From Lasioglossum baleicum (taxonomy: Eukaryota > Arthropoda > Insecta > Hymenoptera > Halictidae), in contig NW_027469192.1 in NCBI RefSeq assembly GCF_051020765.1, positions 248,001-312,000 on the forward strand: 64,000 nucleotides of DNA. The letters run 5' to 3'. Both the position numbers and the translations under genes were made by a program. Positions 51,451-61,299 of the stretch are shown here, in pieces. A model generated the notes under the pieces. It was not told where the DNA came from. It saw only the letters and a program-made list of their open reading frames with translations, and did no database searches. How positions within the stretch are numbered: position 1 is the first letter of the stretch; each line of letters starts with the position of its first letter.

Positions 51451-54400
51451 ATGTCAGTTTCGACGATTCTTCGTTTCAGAAGTGTATTTCTGTGCGGAAT
51501 CGCTGTTTCGCGCGCTTATATCAGTGCATTTGCATGCATGCGAAATTGGAATTGAAACTCCGACCCGGCAAGCACGATCACAATTTATTCTAGCCTATGT
51601 CAGATTCGACGATTATTCGTTTCACAAATGAATTTCTGTACGGAATCGCTGTTACGCGTGCTAGATCAGTGCATTTGCATACAAGTGTGCCAAATTGGAA
51701 TAGAAACTCCGACCCGGCAAGCACGATCACGATTTATTCGAGCTTATGTCAGATTCGACGATTCTTCGTTTCAGAAGTGTATTTCTGTGCGCAATCGCTG
51801 TTTCGTGAGCTAGATCAGTGCATTTGTATGCAAATATGCGAAATTGGTACGGAAACTCCGATTCGGCAAGCACGACCACGATTTATTCGTCCTTATGTCA
51901 GATTCGACGATTCTTCGTTTGAGAAGTGTATTTCTGTGCGGAATCGCTGTTTCGCGCGCTAGAGCAGTGCATTTGCATGCAAGTATGAGAAATTGGAATA
52001 GAAACTCCGACCCGGCAATCACGATCACGATTTATTCGAGTTTATGTCAGATTCGGTCGATTCTTCGTTTCAGAAGGGTATTTCTGTGCGGAATCGCTGT
52101 TACGCGTCCTATATCAGTGCATTTGCATGCATGCGAAATTGGAATTGAAACTCCGACCCGGCAAGCACGATCACAATTTATTCGAGCCTATGTCAGATTC
52201 GACGATTATTCGTTTCACAAATGAATTTCTGTACGGAATCGCTGTTTAGCGTGCTAGATCAGTGCATTTGTATGCAAATATGCGAAATTGGCACGGAAAC
52301 TCCGATTCGGCAAGCACGATCACGATTTATTCGAGCTTATGTCAGATTCGACGATTCTTCGTTTGAGAAGTGTATTTCTGTGCGGAATCGCTGTTTCGCG
52401 CGCTAGATCAGTGCATTTGCATGCAAGTATGAGAAATTGGAATCGAAACTCCGACCCGGCAATCACGATCACGATTTATTCGAGCTTATGTCAGATTCGA
52501 CGATTCTTCGTTTCAGAAGTGTATTTCTGTGCGGAATCGCTGCTTCGCGTGCTATATCAGTGCATTTGCATGCAAGTTTGCGAAATTGGAATAGAAACTC
52601 CGACCCGGCAAGCACGATCACAATTTATTCGAGCCTATGTCAGATTCGGCGATTCTTCGTTTCAGAAGTGTATTTCTGTGCGGAATCGCTGTTTCGCGTG
52701 CTAGATCAGTGCATTTGTATGCAGATATGCGAAATTGGCACGGAAACTCCGATTCGGCAAGCACGATCACGATTTATTCGAGCTTATGTCAGATTCGACG
52801 ATTCTTCGTTTCACAAATGAATTTCTGTACGGAATCGCTGTTTAGCGTGCTAGATCAGTGCATTTGTATGCAAATATGCGAAATTGGTACGGAAACTCCG
52901 ATTCGGCAAGCACGACCACGATTTATTCGAGCTTATGTCAGATTCGACGATTCTTCGTTTGAGAAGTGTATTTCTGTGCGGAATCGCTGTTTCGCGCGCT
53001 AGATCAGTGCATTTGCATGCAAGTATGAGAAATTGGAATAGAAACTCCGACCCGGCAATCACGATCACGATTTATTCGAGCTTATGTCAGATTCGACGAT
53101 TCTTCGTTTCAGAAGTGTATTTCTGTGCGGAATCGCTGTTTCGCGTGCTATATCAGTGCATTTGCATGCATGCGAAATTGTAATTGAAACTCCGACCCGG
53201 CAAGCACGATCACAATTTATTCGAGCCTATGTCAGATTCGACGATTCTTCGTTTCAGAAGTGTATTTCTGTGTGGAATCGCTGTTTCGCGTGCTATATCA
53301 GTGCATTTGCATGCAAGTATGCGAAATTGGAATAGAGACTCCGACCCGGCAAGCACGATCACAATTTATTCGAGCCTATGTCAGTTTCGACGATTCTTCG
53401 TTTCAGAAGTGTATTTCTGTGCGGAATCGCTGTTTCGCGCGCTATATCAGTGCATTTGCATGCATGCGAAATTGGAATTGAAACTCCGACCCGGCAAGCA
53501 CGATCACAATTTATTCTAGCCTATGTCAGATTCGACGATTATTCGTTTCACAAATGAATTTCTGTACGGAATCGCTGTTACGCGTGCTAGATCAGTGCAT
53601 TTGCATACAAGTGTGCCAAATTGGAATAGAAACTCCGACCCGGCAAGCACGATCACAATTTATTCGAGCCTATGTCAGTTTCGACGATTCTTCGTTTCAG
53701 AAGTGTATTTCTGTGCGGAATCGCTGTTTCGCGCGCTAGATCAGTGCATTTGCATGCAAATATGCGAAATTGGAATCGAAACTCCGACCCGGCAATCACG
53801 ATCACGATTTATTCGAGCTTATGTCAGATTCGACGATTCTTCGTTTCAGAAGTGTATTTCTGTGCGGAATCGCTGCTTCGCGTGCTATATCAGTGCATTT
53901 GCATGCAAGTTTGCGAAATTGGAATAGAAACTCCGACCCGGCAAGCACGATCACAATTTATTCGAGCCTATGTCAGATTCGGCGATTCTTCGTTTCAGAA
54001 GTGTATTTCTGTGCGGAATCGCTGTTTCGCGTGCTAGATCAGTGCATTTGTATGCAGATATGCGAAATTGGCACGGAAACTCCGATTCGGCAAGCACGAT
54101 CACGATTTATTCGAGCTTATGTCAGATTCGACGATTCTTCGTTTCACAAATGAATTTCTGTACGGAATCGCTGTTTAGCGTGCTAGATCAGTGCATTTGT
54201 ATGCAAATATGCGAAATTGGTACGGAAACTCCGATTCGGCAAGCACGACCACGATTTATTCGAGCTTATGTCAGATTCGACGATTCTTCGTTTGAGAAGT
54301 GTATTTCTGTGCGGAATCGCTGTTTCGCGTGCAAGATCAGTGCATTTGTATGCAAATATGCGAAATTGGTACGGAAACTCCGATTCGGCAAGCACGACCA

Positions 54401-57400
54401 CGATTTATTTGTCCTTATATCAGATTCGACGATTCTTCGTTTGAGAAGTGAATTTCTGTGCCGAATCGCTGTTTCGCGCGCTAGATCAGTGCATTTGCAT
54501 GCAAGTATGAGAAATTGGAATAGAAACTCCGACCCGGCAATCACGACCACGATTTATTCGTCCTTATGTCAGATTCTACGATTCTTCGTTTGAGAAGTGT
54601 ATTTCTGTGCAGAATCGCTGTTTCGCGCGCAAGATCAGTGCATTTGCATGCAAGTATGAGAAATTGGAATAGAAACTCCGACCCGGCAATCACGATCACG
54701 ATTTATTCGAGCTTATGTCAGATTCGACGATTCTTCGTTTCAGAAGTGTATTTCTGTGCGGAATCGCTGTTTCGCGTGCTATATCAGTGCATTTGCATGC
54801 ATGCGAAATTGTAATTGAAACTCCGACCCGGCAAGCACGATCACAATTTATTCGAGCCTATGTCAGATTCGACGATTCTTCGTTTCAGAAGTGTATTTCT
54901 GTGTGGAATCGCTGTTTCGCGTGCTATATCAGTGCATTTGCATGCAAGTATGCGAAATTGGTATAGAAACTCCGACCCGGCAAGCACGATCACAATTTAT
55001 TCGAGCCTATGTCAGTTTCGACGATTCTTCGTTTCAGAAGTGTATTTCTGTGCGGAATCGCTGTTTCGCGCGCTAGATCAGTGCATTTGCATGCAAATAT
55101 GCGAAATTGGCACGAAAACTCCGATTTGGCAAGCACGATCATGATTTATTCGAGCTTATGTTAGATTCGACGATTATTCGTTTCACAAATGAATTTCTGT
55201 GCGGAATCGCTGTTTTGCGTGCTAGATCAGTGCATTTGCATACAAGTGTGCCAAATTGGAATAGAAACTCCGACCCGGCAAGCACGATCACGATTTATTC
55301 GAGCTTATGTCAGATTCGACGATTCTTCGTTTCAGAAGTGTATTTCTGTGCGGAATCGCTGTTTCGTGAGCTAGATCAGTGCATTTGTATGCAAATATGC
55401 GAAATTGGTACGGAAACTCCGATTCGGCAAGCACGACCACGATTTATTCGTCCTTATGTCAGATTCGACGATTCTTCGTTTGAGAAGTGTATTTCTGTGC
55501 GGAATCGCTGTTTCGCGCGCTAGAGCAGTGCATTTGCATGCAAGTATGAGAAATTGGAATAGAAACTCCGACCCGGCAATCACGATCACGATTTATTCGA
55601 GTTTATGTCAGATTCGGTCGATTCTTCGTTTCAGAAGGGTATTTCTGTGCGGAATCGCTGTTACGCGTCCTATATCAGTGCATTTGCATGCATGCGAAAT
55701 TGGAATTGAAACTCCGACCCGGCAAGCACGATCACAATTTATTCGAGCCTATGTCAGATTCGACGATTATTCGTTTCACAAATGAATTTCTGTGCGGAAT
55801 CGCTGTTTAGCGTGCTAGATCAGTGCATTTGTATGCAAATATGCGAAATTGGCACGGAAACTCCGATTCGGCAAGCACGATCACGATTTATTCGAGCTTA
55901 TGTCAGATTCGACGATTCTTCGTTTGAGAAGTGTATTTCTGTGCGGAATCGCTGTTTCGCGCGCTAGATCAGTGCATTTGCATGCAAGTATGAGAAATTG
56001 GAATCGAAACTCCGACCCGGCAATCACGATCACGATTTATTCGAGCTTATGTCAGATTCGACGATTCTTCGTTTCAGAAGTGTATTTCTGTGCGGAATCG
56101 CTGCTTCGCGTGCTATATCAGTGCATTTGCATGCAAGTTTGCGAAATTGGAATAGAAACTCCGACCCGGCAAGCACGATCACAATTTATTCGAGCCTATG
56201 TCAGATTCGGCGATTCTTCGTTTCAGAAGTGTATTTCTGTGCGGAATCGCTGTTTCGCGTGCTAGATCAGTGCATTTGTATGCAGATATGCGAAATTGGC
56301 ACGGAAACTCCGATTCGGCAAGCACGATCACGATTTATTCGAGCTTATGTCAGATTCGACGATTCTTCGTTTGAGAAGTGTATTTCTGTGCGGAATCGCT
56401 GTTTCGCGCGCTAGATCAGTGCATTTGCATGCAAGTATGAGAAATTGGAATCGAAACTCCGACCCGGCAATCACGATCACGATTTATTCGAGCTTATGTC
56501 AGATTCGACGATTCTTCGTTTCAGAAGTGTATTTCTGTGCGGAATCGCTGCTTCGCGTGCTATATCAGTGCATTTGCATGCAAGTTTGCGAAATTGGAAT
56601 AGAAACTCCGACCCGGCAAGCACGATCACAATTTATTCGAGCCTATGTCAGATTCGGCGATTCTTCGTTTCAGAAGTGTATTTCTGTGCGGAATCGCTGT
56701 TTCGCGTGCTAGATCAGTGCATTTGTATGCAGATATGCGAAATTGGCACGGAAACTCCGATTCGGCAAGCACGATCACGATTTATTCGAGCTTATGTCAG
56801 ATTCGACGATTCTTCGTTTCACAAATGAATTTCTGTACGGAATCGCTGTTTAGCGTGCTAGATCAGTGCATTTGTATGCAAATATGCGAAATTGGTACGG
56901 AAACTCCGATTCGGCAAGCACGACCACGATTTATTCGAGCTTATGTCAGATTCGACGATTCTTCGTTTGAGAAGTGTGTTTCTGTGCGGAATCGCTGTTT
57001 CGCGTGCAAGATCAGTGCATTTGTATGCAAATATGCGAAATTGGTACGGAAACTCCGATTCGGCAAGCACGACCACGATTTATTTGTCCTTATATCAGAT
57101 TCGACGATTCTTCGTTTGAGAAGTGAATTTCTGTCCCGAATCGCTGTTTCGCGCGCTAGATCAGTGCATTTGCATGCAAGTATGAGAAATTGGAATAGAA
57201 ACTCCGACCCGGCAATCACGACCACGATTTATTCGTCCTTATGTCAGATTCTACGATTCTTCGTTTGAGAAGTGTATTTCTGTGCGGAATCGCTGTTTCG
57301 CGCGCAAGATCAGTGCATTTGCATGCAAGTATGAGAAATTGGAATAGAAACTCCGACCCGGCAATCACGATCACGATTTATTCGAGCTTATGTCAGATTC

Positions 57401-60228
57401 GACGATTCTTCGTTTCAGAAGTGTATTTCTGTGCGGAATCGCTGTTTCGCGTGCTATATCAGTGCATTTGCATGCATGCGAAATTGTAATTGAAACTCCG
57501 ACCCGGCAAGCACGATCACAATTTATTCGAGCCTATGTCAGATTCGACGATTCTTCGTTTCAGAAGTGTATTTCTGTGCGGAATCGCTGTTTCGCGCGCT
57601 AGATCAGTGCATTTGCATGCAAATATGCGAAATTGGCACGAAAACTCCGATTTGGCAAGCACGATCATGATTTATTCGAGCTTATGTTAGATTCGACGAT
57701 TATTCGTTTCACAAATGAATTTCTGTGCGGAATCGCTGTTTTGCGTGCTAGATCAGTGCATTTGCATACAAGTGTGCCAAATTGGAATAGAAACTCCGAC
57801 CCGGCAAGCACGATCACGATTTATTCGAGCTTATGTCAGATTCGACGATTCTTCGTTTCACAAATGAATTTCTGTACGGAATCGCTGTTTAGCGTGCTAG
57901 ATCAGTGCATTTGTATGCAAATATGCGAATTTGGTACGGAAACTCCGATTCGGCAAGCACGACCACGATTTATTCGAGCTTATGTCAGATTCGACGATTC
58001 TTCGTTTGAGAAGTGTATTTCTGTGCGGAATCGCTGTTTCGCGTGCAAGATCAGTGCATTTGTATGCAAATATGCGAAATTGGTACGGAAACTCCGATTC
58101 GGCAAGCACGACCACGATTTATTTGTCCTTATATCAGATTCGACGATTCTTCGTTTGAGAAGTGAATTTCTGTGCCGAATCGCTGTTTCGCGCGCTAGAT
58201 CAGTGCATTTGCATGCAAGTATGAGAAATTGGAATAGAAACTCCGACCCGGCAATCACGACCACGATTTATTCGTCCTTATGTCAGATTCTACGATTCTT
58301 CGTTTGAGAAGTGTATTTCTGTGCGGAATCGCTGTTTCGCGCGCTAGATCAGTGCATTTGCATGCAAGTATGAGAAATTGGAATAGAAACTCCGACCCGG
58401 CAATCACGATCACGATTTATTCGAGCTTATGTCAGATTCGACGATTCTTCGTTTCAGAAGTGTATTTCTGTGCGGAATCGCTGTTTCGCGTGCTATATCA
58501 GTGCATTTGCATGCATGCGAAATTGTAATTGAAACTCCGACCCGGCAAGCACGATCACAATTTATTCGAGCCTATGTCAGATTCGACGATTCTTTGTTTC
58601 AGAAGTGTATTTCTGTGCGGAATCGCTGCTTCGCGTGCTATATCAGTGCATTTGCATGCAAGTTTGCGAAATTGGAATAGAAACTCCGACCCGGCAAGCA
58701 CGATCACAATTTATTCGAGCCTATGTCAGATTCGACGATTCTTCGTTTGAGAAGTGTATTTCTGTGCGGAATCGCTGTTTCGCGCGCTAGAGCAGTGCAT
58801 TTGCATGCAAGTATGAGAAATTGGAATAGAAACTCCGACCCGGCAATCACGATCACGATTTATTCGAGTTTATGTCAGATTCGGTCGATTCTTCGTTTCA
58901 GAAGGGTATTTCTGTGCGGAATCGCTGTTACGCGTCCTATATCAGTGCATTTGCATGCATGCGAAATTGGAATTGAAACTCCGACCCGGCAAGCACGATC
59001 ACAATTTATTCGAGCCTATGTCAGATTCGACGATTATTCGTTTCACAAATGAATTTCTGTACGGAATCGCTGTTTAGCGTGCTAGATCAGTGCATTTGTA
59101 TGCAAATATGCGAAATTGGCACGGAAACTCCGATTCGGCAAGCACGATCACGATTTATTCGAGCTTATGTCAGATTCGACGATTCTTCGTTTGAGAAGTG
59201 TATTTCTGTGCGGAATCGCTGTTTCGCGCGCTAGATCAGTGCATTTGCATGCAAGTATGAGAAATTGGAATCGAAACTCCGACCCGGCAATCACGATCAC
59301 GATTTATTCGAGCTTATGTCAGATTCGACGATTCTTTGTTTCAGAAGTGTATTTCTGTGCGGAATCGCTGCTTCGCGTGCTATATCAGTGCATTTGCATG
59401 CAAGTTTGCGAAATTGGAATAGAAACTCCGACCCGGCAAGCACGATCACAATTTATTCGAGCCTATGTCAGATTCGGCGATTCTTCGTTTCAGAAGTGTA
59501 TTTCTGTGCGGAATCGCTGTTTCGCGTGCTAGATCAGTGCATTTGTATGCAGATATGCGAAATTGGCACGGAAACTCCGATTCGGCAAGCACGATCACGA
59601 TTTATTCGAGCTTATGTCAGATTCGACGATTCTTCGTTTCAGAAGTGTATTTCTGTGCGGAATCGCTGTTTCGCGTGCTATATCAGTGCATTTGCATGCA
59701 AGTATGCGAAATTGGAATAGAAACTCCGACCCGGCAAGCACGATCACAATTTATTCGAGCCTATGTCAGTTTCGACGATTCTTCGTTTCAGAAGTGTATT
59801 TCTGTGCGGAATCGCTGTTTCGCGTGCTATATCAGTGCATTTGCATGCAAGTATGCGAAATTGGAATTGAAACTCCGACCCGGCAAGCACGATAACAATT
59901 TATTCGAGCCTATGTCAGATTCGACAATTATTCGTTTCACAAATGAATTTCTGTACGGAATCGCTGTTTAGCGTGCTAGATCAGTGCATTTGTATGAAAA
60001 TATGCGAAATTGGTACGGAAACTCCGATTCGGCAAGCACGACCACGATTTATTCGAGCTTATGTCAGATTCGACGATTCTTCGTTTGAGAAGTGTATTTC
60101 TGTGCGGAATCGCTGTTTCGCGCGCTAGATCAGTGCATTTGCATGCAAATATGCGAAATTGGCACGAAAACTCCGATTCGGCAAGCACGATCACGATTTA
60201 TTCGAGCTTATGTCAGATTCGACGATTA

Positions 60229-60232
60229 TTTG
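60229..60232. repeat. Target site duplication TTTG, left, copy B
   Basis: TTTG directly before the second insertion copy, paired with TTTG at 61,296-61,299. It was inherited from copy A or their common ancestor. Confidence 0.7.
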
Positions 60233-60329
60233 TGTAACACTGGCCGGTTGGGAGAAAGCCGACTCAGCCGATCGCACAGGGTCCTTCGAGCCGCGAATGA
60301 ATACTCCTGGTGGTAAAACAAAGTAAATG

Positions 60330-60335
60330 TTTATT
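60330..60335 (-). terminator. Polyadenylation signal AATAAA in the LTR-like insertion, copy B
   Basis: Minus-strand AATAAA, identical to copy A in sequence and in distance from the element end. Confidence 0.4.
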
Positions 60336-61116
60336 AGTGGCTACGGCCGATAACTGAAGTATAACACACTATACGCGAACATCCCTCGTTTACCGGGCGC
60401 TGGTAGCATCGACGACGTGCCACGGAGACGGGCAGGATGCGCGGTGACGTGACGGACAGGAGACGTGACACGGCGAACGCGAGTCGCGTCGGACGTGGAA
60501 AACGGCGGCGGTAACCAACGGTGATCGGACGCGGCAACACGGCGTGTGGGTGACCACGGTGATCCCGAGGAGCGGCGGTGTATCGGCGGCGAACGCAACT
60601 TATTTTCTAACGTGGTACATCGGCGCGACTTAACGACTAACGCGGTTTATTTACTACTGACGGACGCTGTACATTTATTATTGACGGGCGCGGCTAACGC
60701 GGGCATCTATTCTCAACGGACGCGTGGACTCGCAGGACGCTTATATGTTATCGCTCGCAGAACATTATACGGATCCTCTATTCACGCTGTAGAGGTGCGA
60801 AGGCGTTGAGGTGAGCGGGATGGTAGTTTGCTTGCCACTTTCGCAACTGAGCGTCGGGGATTCCCGATGTCTTTCGACTCTCGAGCGTGTCAGAGCCCCG
60901 GGTGCTTTCGCCTCCCGAGAAAGGATGTCCTGCCGCTTTCCGCGACACTTTCGTATGTCGCGGAAGGGTCTCCCGGTTTCTTTCGAAGTCCGGGCCTCGG
61001 AGTCGTGGATCGTGGATAGGTGCAGGAGTGTTCTTTGCTAGGCGCTTGATCAGGCGTGGTATTGCCACAGCTGTTCATGCTTCGGCTCAGAACGACTTTC
61101 TGGTATCGGCGGGCTG

Positions 61117-61124
61117 TATTTATA
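61117..61124 (-). promoter_or_regulatory. TATA box in the LTR-like insertion, copy B
   Basis: TATAAATA on the minus strand, unchanged from copy A, with identical GC-rich flanks. Confidence 0.5.
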
Positions 61125-61295
61125 CCGCTCCCGGTTCATCTTGACTCGCGAGAAACCGCGAATCCGCGGTGGCCACCTCGCGGCCGCCGCGTGAATTGGC
61201 GTGTCGCGGTCTCGCGTCGCGAACTCGCGCCGCGGTTTTCGCTGGTTAGCCTACGTTTAGGGGCGACGTGTCTCGCGTCTAACGTGATCGTCACA

Positions 61296-61299
61296 TTTG
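61296..61299. repeat. Target site duplication TTTG, right, copy B
   Basis: Direct repeat of 60,229-60,232. The interrupted monomer resumes here without loss of satellite bases. Confidence 0.7.

Larger units (their letters stand above)
47169..60232 (+). repeat. 149-bp satellite array, block 2
   Basis: Head-to-tail satellite between the two insertion copies, same orientation and same length classes as block 1. The first 2 kb (47.2-49.2 kb) holds a distinct set of monomers with GGAATAGTAACTCCGACGCGG, TTTCAGACGTG and GTGCTATGTCAG, which is rare elsewhere in the window but returns at about 50.0-50.6 kb and 61.4-62.1 kb. A 443-bp trimer is tandemly duplicated at about 47,444-48,329. No gene was seen. 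Confidence 0.97.
60233..61295 (-). mobile_element. Putative solo LTR of a retrotransposon, copy B (1,063 bp)
   Basis: Second copy of the insertion, at the same base of the same monomer and with the same flanking TTTG (60,229-60,232 and 61,296-61,299), so it arose by duplication of the whole block and not by a second insertion. By eye it differs from copy A by A to T at 60,678, T to C at 61,207, and a complex 14-bp deletion near 60,937-60,950 in the CTTTCG minisatellite. The TATA box (61,117-61,124) and AATAAA signal (60,330-60,335) on the minus strand are intact. Two substitutions in about 1,063 bp imply a recent duplication. The first flanking bases of the right-hand satellite have one private change (TTTCAAAAATG for TTTCACAAATG). 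Confidence 0.62.

Noticed and set aside
60233..61295. Independent second insertion of the same element
   Set aside because: It has the same target base, the same target duplication and the same rare flanking monomers as the first copy; duplication of the block explains all of these.
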